64,000 nt of DNA. Origin: Paenibacillus sp. BIHB 4019. GTDB lineage: Bacteria; Bacillota; Bacilli; Paenibacillales; Paenibacillaceae. The stretch's first letter is position 1; each line of letters begins with the position of its first letter. The notes under the pieces were generated by a model. It made no database searches, was not told where the DNA came from, and saw nothing but the letters and a program-made list of their open reading frames with translations. The stretch covers positions 806,001-870,000 of the forward strand of contig NZ_CP016808.1 of assembly GCF_002741035.1 (NCBI RefSeq), given 5' to 3'. Below are positions 53,304-62,496 of this stretch, piece by piece. The position numbers and the translations under genes are program-made.

Positions 53304-56300
53304 TCAAATCTTCGCTAATAAGTCCATTTCCTCGACCTTACCGTTATCCTTGGGCACTTCTACGCCCTGGAATTTTGCGTAATTGACTTTCACCCCGTTA
53401 TCAAGGTCAAGCCCAATCTGCTGGTGAGCGATATGAGCCACCACCTGATCATAAATGCGACATTCGTCAATTCTGGCCTGCAACGCCTCGACCTCTTTAC
53501 GGTAAGTCTCTTTTTCACGGGCGTTGTCGGTAGAAGCGGAGAGCAGCTCCAGCCGGCTTATTTCTGCCTCGTACTTGCGCTGTAGCGGGTGTAGATAGTC
53601 GGTACGCGCCCGCGCCACTGTATATTTGTCAAAACGGTGCAAGTAAAACAACGCCTTAAAGCCGTCTTTTTTGCCACTGTCCATCAGCCAGTAGATAGGG
53701 CGCTTCTGGTATATCTTCAAATGATCTTTGTAAAAGTCGTTGAGGAAATAGCGCCGAATTTTGTCCTTCGCAGAACCGTTGGCATTGGGATACAGAGCAT
53801 CCGCAATGAAGTTCAGGTTTTCATTCAGCGTGGCGTCTCCGTAGACGGTACGGAGAAACTCGGCGAAGCGCAGTACAATGTCGTCGTCGAAGTAGTCTTC
53901 AGAGCCGATGGAGAGAATGTTGTCCTCCTCCGGAAGGAAGGTCTTGTAACGAGACATGTCAAACTCGCCGCCGGCAAACACAAGCCCTGGCTCGTCAAGG
54001 CTATACCGCCCGAACATACAGCCCACAGCATAGGATAGAAAGCTGCGGATGTCACGGCCAAGGTCTGCCTTGCGAATAGTTACTTCCTTGTCCTCAACCT
54101 CCTGAGTTGACTCGTCCTGCAACCCATAGATTTCAATGAATATGTAATTGAGTTTTTTTTCATTGGCTTTGAGTGTTTCAAACTGTCCGTCAGCAAACAT
54201 TTCCCATGCTTCAAAAGCAGATGAAATGCTACCCATTGGCTTTGCTACATCACAAGCATAATCTCCGGCCATTCTGAATTTAATTAGTGGGTGTGCTTGA
54301 AAATCCCAAGAAGTTTCGAAAAAATCCCAATCTATTTGAGCGATCTGCACATTTTCCATTACATTAGACTCTATTACATTTTTATATTTACTTGATATTA
54401 CCACCGGTATTCTCGACATATCACCAACTTGTGTTGTTAATGTTGGATTGAGAATGTTAATCAAGCTCTGAGCAATAACAGAGTTAAGTAAACCCAAAGC
54501 ATAATAGTGATTATGAGGCTTAGGAAAACCGCTTGAACCTTTAATGTCGAAAAGAAAACCAGCCTCGCAATATCTTCCTGAAAATGTTGCACTTGTCAAA
54601 TCAGACCATGTAATTGAAGGTTTAAAATAAAACTGTTGATTTTGCGGTCGAGAGCGAACTTTTCCATAAGCATCTTTGAAATTTTTAATTTCGTAGCCAT
54701 CTTGCTCCCAATTCACAACGTATTCTCTATTCCCGTACCATCTTCTATAGGGGCCACCCTTATTGTAGGGAAACCATTTCAAACCACTTTTTTCAGCTTG
54801 TTCACTATCTTTCATATGAAAGCCTATATCAGTTATTCGAGGTTCAAACCAAAGGCGTAAAAACCTATCATTATCCGCAGTTGCAAGTCCTTGCTTAGGT
54901 GGTGCAAATGTCTGTATTGGTTCACCTGTTTCAAAAGAAGAGAGAATTTTCTCACTTACCCAATATGCTAAAGGGCGTCCAGGGACTCTCTCTAAATCAA
55001 TTATTGCTTTTTGCTTATACCGCTCATTCTTTACTGGAAATTCAAAAGGCACCCCCTTGTTGTCAGTTTCATAATACCGTATGCACATATACTGTCCCAC
55101 ATATTGAGTAAGAGCGTTCTTTTGCAAAACAAATGCTGCTGTGCCAAAACTAATGCCTAGACTTGTACCACCTTTACCTAAGTACGGCATATGTACAAGA
55201 TTTATTATCGCATTATTTTGTAAGGCCTTGGATCGTAATTTCTCAAAGCTGGACAAAAACATCCAACTTTCCATTGTTATCATTGCTTGATATCCGTGCT
55301 TTTGCAATAAGTACCCACACTGTTCAATAAACACAGCAAATAAATCACTTTTACTATCAGGATAATGCTTTTTTAGATACTCCGATAAATTTACCCCCAT
55401 GCCACTACTACCCATATACGGCGGGTTTGTCACCACAATATCGTACTTCTGTGTCAGGCTCTTAGCAATGTCCAAAATCTCCACCAGAGTATCTCCCACA
55501 CCCTCAATATCCCCATCGTAAATATCCATCTGACCGGGGCGCATGGATTTCACAAAATTCCGCAGCTTATCATAGTCCAGTTTCTGTTCAACTTTCAGGA
55601 TGGAGCCATATTCACGAGCGTCACGGAACAGATCAATCAAATAGCCAAGCCCTTCCTTACACTCTTCCTGATCAGTCTCGCTCATTCCATCGCCCATAGA
55701 GTCCAGATGATATGTCTGTGCTACGTCCGATTCAATCACGGCGTGAACATGAGGCTGAGGAATGTTATCCTGCCGGAGAAAGCGGCGACTGTAACTACGA
55801 GCCTTCATCATCAGCGCGAAATAAGCAAGCTGGGCTGCTCGCTCGTCGATATCCAGCCCGTAGATATTATTCTGCAAAATCAAATTAGGAATTTCTCGCT
55901 CGGCGTAGCCTTGGCTTAAATAAATCTGGTGTAGCACATCAAATGCGTACACCAAAATATGCCCGCTGCCCATGCAGGGATCAATTAGCTTAATGTCCTC
56001 AGGGCTTTTCACCGGGTTCTGCACCACCAGAGCTTTCAGTTGTTCAGCAACCTCTGGCTCCTGCTCGGCTTCTTCCACATAATACTTCCAGCCATAGTAG
56101 GTGGCATTCATGTACTCGTCGGACAGGCTGGATTCTGCACGGTCACGCTCCAACCACAGCCGTCCTAAGCTGTTTTCTACCATGTATTTAACTATCCACT
56201 CTGGCGTGAAAAGCTGGGTGGCGGCAGGTATGGTTTCCTTGTTGATTTTGATGTTCTTTTTGAGATCCGCAAATACCTCGTCCTTTTTCTCGGAGATGTA

Positions 56301-56969
56301 ATACTGGTACAGCCAGCCGATAATTTGTACCTGATCTTTGAAATCAGCCTCGCTGATTGCATTCACCAAATCGTGGACGATCCCGCCCTGCTGATAAAGG
56401 GCATCAGGCAGAAGCAGCTCGGTGTAGTCGTTAATCTTCTGGAACATTCCTGGCAGGATGTCATGGAGAGCGTTGCACTTAGAAATCAGGATATATTTGT
56501 ATAGCTTTTCAAACGCACCGGGTTTGGTATCGGAGCGGTATTCGCTGATCTTATCCTGGTCCACATAGGGCAAACGCTCTGCCTCTCGCATGGCGTCCGG
56601 CTCGGCCCGGCCTGCCTCCACACTGGAAAGGATACGGATGCCAGAAGGGAGAAAATCGTTGGTCTCCATAAAGCGTAAAGCGATCAAACGGTTAAACCAA
56701 GTGTAAGCCACTTCCTCCACCACATGGTGATACGCCTTTTTGTTATCCATATCATTGCTAAGCTGCGCAAGGTGAGCGCATAGCTTCTGCCGCGCTTCCA
56801 TCTGCTTATCTGTTAGATAGATACTGTTAGCGCGCAACTTTGCCGCAGCCACATCGGACGGCTCTGCGCCATTCTCGTAGATATATAAGGAGAATGCCTT
56901 CTGCCGGACTGCTTCAATCAGCTTCCGACGCGCGGCGACGGCATAGTTTTTGATTGCTGTCTTGTTCAT
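53304..56969 (-). CDS. pglX: PglX, BREX adenine-specific DNA methyltransferase
   Basis: 1221 residues, the normal length for type 1 BREX PglX. SAM-binding motif DPCMGSGH starts at D330 and the catalytic NPPYMGSSG begins at N515, marking an N6-adenine methyltransferase. The C-terminal half (about 650-1221) is the target-recognition and BREX-specific region, ending in a coiled coil (about 1150-1200). It methylates host DNA at a non-palindromic site so that BREX can tell self from phage. Start ATG behind AAGGGAG, 31 bases after brxC. Confidence 0.96.
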   Translation of the reverse strand: MNKTAIKNYAVAARRKLIEAVRQKAFSLYIYENGAEPSDVAAAKLRANSIYLTDKQMEARQKLCAHLAQLSNDMDNKKAYHHVVEEVAYTWFNRLIALRFMETNDFLPSGIRILSSVEAGRAEPDAMREAERLPYVDQDKISEYRSDTKPGAFEKLYKYILISKCNALHDILPGMFQKINDYTELLLPDALYQQGGIVHDLVNAISEADFKDQVQIIGWLYQYYISEKKDEVFADLKKNIKINKETIPAATQLFTPEWIVKYMVENSLGRLWLERDRAESSLSDEYMNATYYGWKYYVEEAEQEPEVAEQLKALVVQNPVKSPEDIKLIDPCMGSGHILVYAFDVLHQIYLSQGYAEREIPNLILQNNIYGLDIDERAAQLAYFALMMKARSYSRRFLRQDNIPQPHVHAVIESDVAQTYHLDSMGDGMSETDQEECKEGLGYLIDLFRDAREYGSILKVEQKLDYDKLRNFVKSMRPGQMDIYDGDIEGVGDTLVEILDIAKSLTQKYDIVVTNPPYMGSSGMGVNLSEYLKKHYPDSKSDLFAVFIEQCGYLLQKHGYQAMITMESWMFLSSFEKLRSKALQNNAIINLVHMPYLGKGGTSLGISFGTAAFVLQKNALTQYVGQYMCIRYYETDNKGVPFEFPVKNERYKQKAIIDLERVPGRPLAYWVSEKILSSFETGEPIQTFAPPKQGLATADNDRFLRLWFEPRITDIGFHMKDSEQAEKSGLKWFPYNKGGPYRRWYGNREYVVNWEQDGYEIKNFKDAYGKVRSRPQNQQFYFKPSITWSDLTSATFSGRYCEAGFLFDIKGSSGFPKPHNHYYALGLLNSVIAQSLINILNPTLTTQVGDMSRIPVVISSKYKNVIESNVMENVQIAQIDWDFFETSWDFQAHPLIKFRMAGDYACDVAKPMGSISSAFEAWEMFADGQFETLKANEKKLNYIFIEIYGLQDESTQEVEDKEVTIRKADLGRDIRSFLSYAVGCMFGRYSLDEPGLVFAGGEFDMSRYKTFLPEEDNILSIGSEDYFDDDIVLRFAEFLRTVYGDATLNENLNFIADALYPNANGSAKDKIRRYFLNDFYKDHLKIYQKRPIYWLMDSGKKDGFKALFYLHRFDKYTVARARTDYLHPLQRKYEAEISRLELLSASTDNAREKETYRKEVEALQARIDECRIYDQVVAHIAHQQIGLDLDNGVKVNYAKFQGVEVPKDNGKVEEMDLLAKI

Positions 56970-57000
56970 CTTATCCTAAGCTCCCTTTGCAGAATTCCAT

Positions 57001-60000
57001 TTATATAATCCGTATCGTCGTGTCTTTGTCAAGTTCAGCCTCCAGCTTGGCCCGAAGCTCATTCAATAGCTTGTCAATGTCGCCTTTGTTTGAGATATGG
57101 CTTGTGCCAGAAATCAACGTTTTCAGACTAACATCTTTTGTTTTACGTAAAGGCACCAGCGGAGCGTCTTTGATATTTCCTCCGTGTCGCGCTGCAAGGC
57201 GGGCTTCTTCTTCATCAAAACTCTGGATGAAGCGCTTCTTTAGCCTGTCACTCTCCGTGCGCATAGCAATGGCCTCGTAAATGTTATTGGCTTTCGCAAG
57301 CCTCTCCAGCAACGCCGAGAACTCGTCACGAACCTTGCCGGAGAAATTCTCTTTGAAGGAGCGACGCTCAAGATCAGCATAAGTCGTCGCCCTGTCAGCC
57401 TCTATATCGTCGCGGATGGGCTTGCATTCTTCATCCAGCAATTGGACAAATCGAGCCATAAATCCTTCTACCAACTCCGGAAGTTTGTGTATCTCCGAAT
57501 ACGGCGACGACAGGCGAGTGATTTTTTCGATATTCTCCACCAGCCCGATTGTTTCAGGATCTAGCACATAGGAGCGATTGGTTTCGTAAATCGTGAGCAT
57601 GTGCAGCGCCTTATCAAAAATCTCACGCTGATTCTTGAAAAATTTTCTAACGTCCTGAGCGTCTTCCTCGTAATCAAGGAGGGAATCCTTTTCAGCTTGT
57701 AGATACTCGAAAAACGCCTTAATTTCCTTGATCTTAATCAACAGCTCAAGCAGTTTTTTTCCGTCCTCCAATACGGACTTGCCAGGATAGCGAACCTTAT
57801 TGTATTCGTCCAGAAGCTGCTTAATTCCGGGGTTGTGAGTATCGTGCCGATCCAGTTCCTTTGTCGCAAACTCTTTGATTCGTAACATCAAGCCATCTTC
57901 ATCACTAGGGACATCACTTCTTCCGAAAACGTCTTTAGCAAGACTCTTGGCATTGATGAGCAGCGCCGGAGAAATCTTTACTCGTGTTTTTATTACAATG
58001 CGGTCGAGGTATTCTCGTTTAGTTACATAAGATATTACGCTCAGGTCACCGATAGCAATAGTTTCGCCATTCAAGTCTATTCGAATCTCCTGATTTTTAA
58101 AAAGAGTCAGCACAATTCCTGCAATGTCCATCTCTTTCCAGCCATACGGCATTTTTCCGAACTGCTCGTTCAGACTGCGCATGGTGATGGGAATATTCTT
58201 GAAAGAACTACGGTTAATCACATCAGCCATTTCGCTAATGGCTAGATGATTTGATTCCTTTTCTTCCATACCGTTAAGGGTCATTTGCATATCCCGCACG
58301 GTCAGGATTTCATTCAAACTATCGGTCGTATAAAACGGCTTGGTGATGTAGTTTTGTTTGGTGTAGATGCTTTCCACCAAAACTCGGAATGCCTCATTGA
58401 TGCGGTCTGTCGGCTGCTTTCCTTTGATGTCGAGACGGCTTCCATTCACATAAATATCAGCTCGTTTCAACAAATCAATAGTCAGTTCCCGCGAGCGTTC
58501 CGCGCGCTGCTTGCCTTCACGGATTTTTGTGGTTTTGATATCTTCCACTGCATCAGTCGTGGTTTTACCCGCTGTACGCCGAATAAAAGTTTCAATCTGT
58601 AGAGACAGCTTCATTTCCTCGATGAACGACATATCATCTGAGAGGGATACAATTACATTGCGCTCCCGCATGGAAAGAGACTTTATCTCCATGTCACTTG
58701 CCCCCCCATGAGCATACATGGGCGTCAAGACACGGATGCCGATTTCTTCCCTTTGTGCGCCGCGGGGACGATCATCGATTATGGTATTGAAGGCATAATC
58801 ATAACGGTCGCTATACCGATACTTCTTATTTAAGCCAAACAGGACAGAGAAAATGTCATCGCCCACCTTGTCAATAATCTCACTGGTGTCAATTTTGATT
58901 TCACGGATCTCCCGGTTGATGTCCTGTTCTTCATTGGTCAAGAAGATAAACTGATCGCCGTTTTTGATGATCAGCTTTTGTTGCTCCAGGCGGCGTAGGG
59001 AGGCATCCACTTTCTTCTTTGCTTCGATTTTATCCTGATCAATGTTCTGTAACATAATGGTTGTGATATTTTCCAGATTAGCCGGCAGCACATTGGGGAT
59101 GTACTTGACCATAAACAGTACTTTCAGAACTTCTACATCGTAAGGCTGGAGCGCACCATCATTGCGTTCTGCGCTGTCTACAGCATCGGAAATCACCTTG
59201 CGGATATTGTGGTCAAGAAAGGTTTCGACCGTTTTATAAAACGCATCGAAAGGAATCAGAGTACCATCCTCGAAGTTCCTGTACTGCATGGCAGCTTCCT
59301 GAAACGCATTGAGCAGAGAGCGTTCTCCCTCAGATAAATGTTTGCCGGACGCACCATGGGTACGGATACCGCTGAACACCGCCTGCAGGAGATTGAACTG
59401 ATACGGGATAAACGGATAAACATCAATGAAATCTCCCTCTGTGGAGTACAGACGTTTCTCTGGTGTATCCTGCGAAAACGTGATCAGATTTTTGAGAATG
59501 GCTGACTTATCAGCATACAAAAGCCGCAGCTTTTCAGCTGCTGCTACCGTTTTGGAAAGCAGCCTTTTCTTGATCACTTCGTCCACGTTTGCGGATGACA
59601 GGGAAAGGCGAGTGTCAAACCGACCGATGATCTTAGAAAAGTTATCCCGGTCAACCTTTGTGATGGAGTCAATATCCTGTTGGCTAGTAGCAACCACCCA
59701 TGCCTGCCCACCGCATTCGTTCCCAAGGCTCTCTACTACCGATTGCAGGTTCAGCATAAGGCCGCTGTCGCTGCCAATATATTGTCCGATTTCATCGCAC
59801 AGAAAAATAACAAAGTGTTTTTTACCTAGATTCTTTGACTTAGCCTCTATGTATTCCCTCACTTTACGAGCAAAGGCGCTAATATCGATGGAGTAATTTT
59901 TTTCTGCCTTGTCATACCAGCTCCGAGCCGCATCCTCACTCATTCTAGTGCTGTCGGCCAGCGCTTTCACGATGTTGTCTTCTTCAAAGTAGAAGTCTTC

Positions 60001-60591
60001 ACGGGCATCAACCCAGTCATTGCCGGACAGTTCTTTGAATCGAGCACTGAAGGCATCGTACACACCATCTTTTATCATTTGGCGTTCCAGATCGGCAATC
60101 CACGGCATGCTGCCGCAGAAGCCCTGCATCTTGTTAAACACCTTCATAAACACCTTAACTATGGCATCTTTATTGATTTTTGAGTCGGCATCCGCTTCCG
60201 CATCAATGTTGAACAAAACCACATCGGCACTTGTATCTGCGGCAACCTGCATATCGGCCAAGACACGGGCATCAGCAACTTTTCCCTCAAAGAAATCAAT
60301 GGCTCTCTTGCCGTCATACTCTTTGTCAGAAAGCAGATAAGAAAGGATTTTCAGAAAGTGGGATTTACCACTTCCAAAGAAGCCGCTAATCCAAACCCCC
60401 ATCTTGTCCGTACGGTGGTGATTGCCTTTGCGGTAGTTCTCAAAGAATTTATCAAAGTGTTTATGCAATTCTTTGGTTACAACGTATTCATCCAGTTCTT
60501 GTGTGATCATTTCGGTGGAATCCTGACCGATTTTTACGACACCCTGAATTGGTCTGTCAATATGTTTTTGAAACATTTCATTGATTTTCAT
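57001..60591 (-). CDS. brxC: BrxC, large BREX ATPase
   Basis: 1196 residues with the opening MKINEMFQKHIDRPIQGVVK typical of BrxC/PglY. Walker A is GFFGSGKS (residues 70-77), and a Walker B-like FVIFLCDEIGQY lies near residue 265. Coiled-coil stretches occur around 900-1000. BrxC is an essential AAA+ component of type 1 BREX. Start ATG is preceded by AGGAGTGAGAGG, 12 bases after brxB. Confidence 0.95.
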   Translation of the reverse strand: MKINEMFQKHIDRPIQGVVKIGQDSTEMITQELDEYVVTKELHKHFDKFFENYRKGNHHRTDKMGVWISGFFGSGKSHFLKILSYLLSDKEYDGKRAIDFFEGKVADARVLADMQVAADTSADVVLFNIDAEADADSKINKDAIVKVFMKVFNKMQGFCGSMPWIADLERQMIKDGVYDAFSARFKELSGNDWVDAREDFYFEEDNIVKALADSTRMSEDAARSWYDKAEKNYSIDISAFARKVREYIEAKSKNLGKKHFVIFLCDEIGQYIGSDSGLMLNLQSVVESLGNECGGQAWVVATSQQDIDSITKVDRDNFSKIIGRFDTRLSLSSANVDEVIKKRLLSKTVAAAEKLRLLYADKSAILKNLITFSQDTPEKRLYSTEGDFIDVYPFIPYQFNLLQAVFSGIRTHGASGKHLSEGERSLLNAFQEAAMQYRNFEDGTLIPFDAFYKTVETFLDHNIRKVISDAVDSAERNDGALQPYDVEVLKVLFMVKYIPNVLPANLENITTIMLQNIDQDKIEAKKKVDASLRRLEQQKLIIKNGDQFIFLTNEEQDINREIREIKIDTSEIIDKVGDDIFSVLFGLNKKYRYSDRYDYAFNTIIDDRPRGAQREEIGIRVLTPMYAHGGASDMEIKSLSMRERNVIVSLSDDMSFIEEMKLSLQIETFIRRTAGKTTTDAVEDIKTTKIREGKQRAERSRELTIDLLKRADIYVNGSRLDIKGKQPTDRINEAFRVLVESIYTKQNYITKPFYTTDSLNEILTVRDMQMTLNGMEEKESNHLAISEMADVINRSSFKNIPITMRSLNEQFGKMPYGWKEMDIAGIVLTLFKNQEIRIDLNGETIAIGDLSVISYVTKREYLDRIVIKTRVKISPALLINAKSLAKDVFGRSDVPSDEDGLMLRIKEFATKELDRHDTHNPGIKQLLDEYNKVRYPGKSVLEDGKKLLELLIKIKEIKAFFEYLQAEKDSLLDYEEDAQDVRKFFKNQREIFDKALHMLTIYETNRSYVLDPETIGLVENIEKITRLSSPYSEIHKLPELVEGFMARFVQLLDEECKPIRDDIEADRATTYADLERRSFKENFSGKVRDEFSALLERLAKANNIYEAIAMRTESDRLKKRFIQSFDEEEARLAARHGGNIKDAPLVPLRKTKDVSLKTLISGTSHISNKGDIDKLLNELRAKLEAELDKDTTIRII

Positions 60592-60603
60592 ATCCTCTCA
60601 CTC

Positions 60604-61185
60604 CTATCGTTCGATCAACTTAAACGCCCGATAATAATTATCGTCGGTAATCTCCCCAAACAGCCGTAGTTCATTCGTATAGTCGCCGGGGAAAAACATA
60701 ACAAGTGCATTTTTATCAACACGGCTGTGCAGGTTATTCAGAATCGTGTGAGAGCGAATTACCGGCCACGCCTTTCCGATACCTGTAAGAAAAATGACGT
60801 CTCGCTCCGGCACAAGTTCTTTTGTGATTTTACCAATAATCAAATCACCGTCGAGGGTGAGCCGTAAAGTCTTCTTAATAGGATTAATAATCGCATCGCT
60901 CCCTTTGCTTTCCTCCATGGCAATGACTTTCTCCAGATAATTCTTTTCTCTTAGAACATCCAGCATGAGATCATACAAATCGTATTTCACTATGCGTACA
61001 TCATCATAGAGGCTATTGATCCGATCAATCAGCGCATCAACATGGGAGCGAACAACCATTTCATCCTCCGCTTCGTAGTCAAAAATCCAAAAATTCACTT
61101 CGTTCGCCGTGCCTCTTCCGGTGCGAAAACTTTCACCCAAAATTTTAGGCTCAATTAAATCAAGACGCTTATTGAGTGGCATCAT
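60604..61185 (-). CDS. brxB: BrxB (DUF1788)
   Basis: About 193 residues. The start is ATGATG at 61180-61185 with GGAGG 9 bases upstream, not the longer frame inside brxA. Motifs LNKRLDLIEPKIL, VNFWIFDYEAEDE and IFLTGIGKAWPVIRSH are characteristic of DUF1788 BrxB proteins. It is essential for BREX but has no assigned activity. It begins 4 bases after the brxA stop. Confidence 0.93.
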   Translation of the reverse strand: MMPLNKRLDLIEPKILGESFRTGRGTANEVNFWIFDYEAEDEMVVRSHVDALIDRINSLYDDVRIVKYDLYDLMLDVLREKNYLEKVIAMEESKGSDAIINPIKKTLRLTLDGDLIIGKITKELVPERDVIFLTGIGKAWPVIRSHTILNNLHSRVDKNALVMFFPGDYTNELRLFGEITDDNYYRAFKLIER

Positions 61186-61189
61186 CCCT

Positions 61190-61792
61190 TTATTCCTCCA
61201 GAAGCATTGCTTTCGCGTAAATCGAGTTAGCTTCACCTAGCAATACACGTAGTTGTGGTTCACAAATCGGTTTCAGTATGAGTAGTGTGTTCCCATTGCG
61301 TTTAGCAAGACCTGCTTCGCAGAGAACATTCTTATAGGTGTTTTTAATTCGAACAAGATTGGTGCTTGTCCACTTGGCAACAGAATCGTTATTTTGCGCT
61401 TTACGTTCAATAAAGTTAATGAAGTCTTTATCTGCTAGTTCGCCTTGGCTATGATGATATCTGTCAGCGTATACTTCTCGCATATATTCAAAAAGCAATC
61501 GATCTGCCTTCATTAAGGACAGAAATGCAATAAACTTTGCATCCTCTTCATTTCCGTCAGCCACAACCTTAATTAGAGGCATGCTGATTGTTGAAAGACG
61601 CTTAAGCATGCGTAAAGGAACATCCCTACGGCGTTTCTCTTTTTCCAGTTGATAAATATTCTTTTGTAAAGACATCTCGACAATGTCTTCAGCTGTTCTT
61701 TTTTCACATAGGAGTATTGCCGTTCTACGCATTTCGTAAAACATAAACGGCATATCTTTAATAGACGATGTGTATGGTAATTCCTTAAACAT
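61190..61792 (-). CDS. brxA: BrxA (DUF1819, NusB-like)
   Basis: About 200 residues. I chose ATG 61790-61792 because AGGAG lies 8 bases upstream, overlapping the stop of the regulator gene; a GTG 9 bases earlier is also in frame. The product, with MRRTAILLCEKRTAEDIVEM and DFINFIERKAQNND, is a typical DUF1819 BrxA, a small all-helical NusB-like DNA-binding protein. First structural gene of the BREX operon. Confidence 0.92.
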   Translation of the reverse strand: MFKELPYTSSIKDMPFMFYEMRRTAILLCEKRTAEDIVEMSLQKNIYQLEKEKRRRDVPLRMLKRLSTISMPLIKVVADGNEEDAKFIAFLSLMKADRLLFEYMREVYADRYHHSQGELADKDFINFIERKAQNNDSVAKWTSTNLVRIKNTYKNVLCEAGLAKRNGNTLLILKPICEPQLRVLLGEANSIYAKAMLLEE

Positions 61793-61803
61793 GACAATCA
61801 CTC

Positions 61804-62022
61804 CTACTTCTCATGATCATCGTCTGTTATCAATTCCATGACATCGCCAAAATCACAAGAAAGCGTTTTACAAATACGCCCAATCACTTCCATACTGACT
61901 GGCTGATTCTTGGATAGCTTGGCAAGCGTTGTAGTACTAATGTCAGCTAGTCCTAACAAATCTGTCTTTTTGAGATTTTTATCCAGAAGCAACTTCCACA
62001 GCTTAATATAGCTTACCTTCAT
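61804..62022 (-). CDS. Small Xre/Cro-type regulator, first gene of the BREX operon
   Basis: 72 residues, essentially one helix-turn-helix domain (LKKTDLLGLADISTTTLAKL, about 17-36, then VIGRICKTLSCDFGDVMEL). It is the YozG/HTH_26 kind often placed before restriction genes to delay their expression. It starts with ATG 62020-62022 behind GTGGGGG and overlaps the brxA ribosome binding site. It differs from the WYL-type BrxR found before many BREX loci, so control here is probably a simple autorepressor. Inference only. Confidence 0.88.
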   Translation of the reverse strand: MKVSYIKLWKLLLDKNLKKTDLLGLADISTTTLAKLSKNQPVSMEVIGRICKTLSCDFGDVMELITDDDHEK

Positions 62023-62051
62023 GAGAAATCCCCCACATGCATAATAAACAC

Positions 62052-62080
62052 ATATTACTTGATACTTACAACATATTCAA
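62052..62080 (-). promoter_or_regulatory. SigA-type promoter of the BREX operon
   Basis: On the minus strand TTGAAT (62075-62080), a 17-base spacer and TAATAT (62052-62057). Transcription should start near 62045, 23 bases before the regulator ATG. Two CATATT words (plus strand, about 62051 and 62072) overlap the boxes and could be binding sites for the regulator. Confidence 0.6.
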
Positions 62081-62227
62081 TGTTTTTTCACAAGAATACA
62101 AAGTTATTTCAGCGATATCAGAACTTTATTTTAGGAGTTTCTAGGACCTGCTAAAAATATGGCACCAAGTTAGAGCAGCGGTACAATCGTAGTTGACAGT
62201 CTTACATTATATATATCCGCACAGTCA

Positions 62228-62368
62228 CTACAGCCTGCCTAATAACATTATTTTTTTAGAGTCAAACAAATCCCGATACACAACCTGCTCCCGGCTGAAC
62301 GAAGCATCCATTACTTTGCCATTACCCGCATAAATGCCAACGTGAGTTATATCCATAAACCCTTTCAT
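62228..62368 (-). pseudogene. C-terminal fragment of an NlpC/P60 endopeptidase
   Basis: 46 codons on the minus strand reading FMDITHVGIYAGNGKVMDAS and then SREQVVYRDLFDSKKIMLLG before TAG. This is the His-containing end of the NlpC/P60 cell-wall peptidase domain (catalytic His in THVGIYAG). The Cys-containing half is missing: the fragment is cut exactly where the dispersed repeat begins at 62369. There is no ribosome binding site. Confidence 0.7.
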
Positions 62369-62476
62369 GCAAAAAAGCCGACTGCGCTGAACCTTCAAGT
62401 TCAGACAATCGGCTTTCCTGAAAAGTATATATATGAAAAGAGAACGCCTCCGAAGTTACAGGGGCGTTCTCTTGGA
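62369..62476. repeat. Dispersed hairpin repeat, copy 2 (right of BREX island)
   Basis: Shares its first 23 bases exactly with copy 1 at 46318. It contains two hairpins: AAGCCGA...TCGGCTT at about 62375-62416, and AAGAGAACGCC...GGCGTTCTCTT at 62438-62473 with TTTTC on the minus strand. The second sits 24 bases past the stop of the RES gene and is a good terminator for it. Confidence 0.75.
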
Positions 62477-62496
62477 TATTCTTATACTATTCACAG

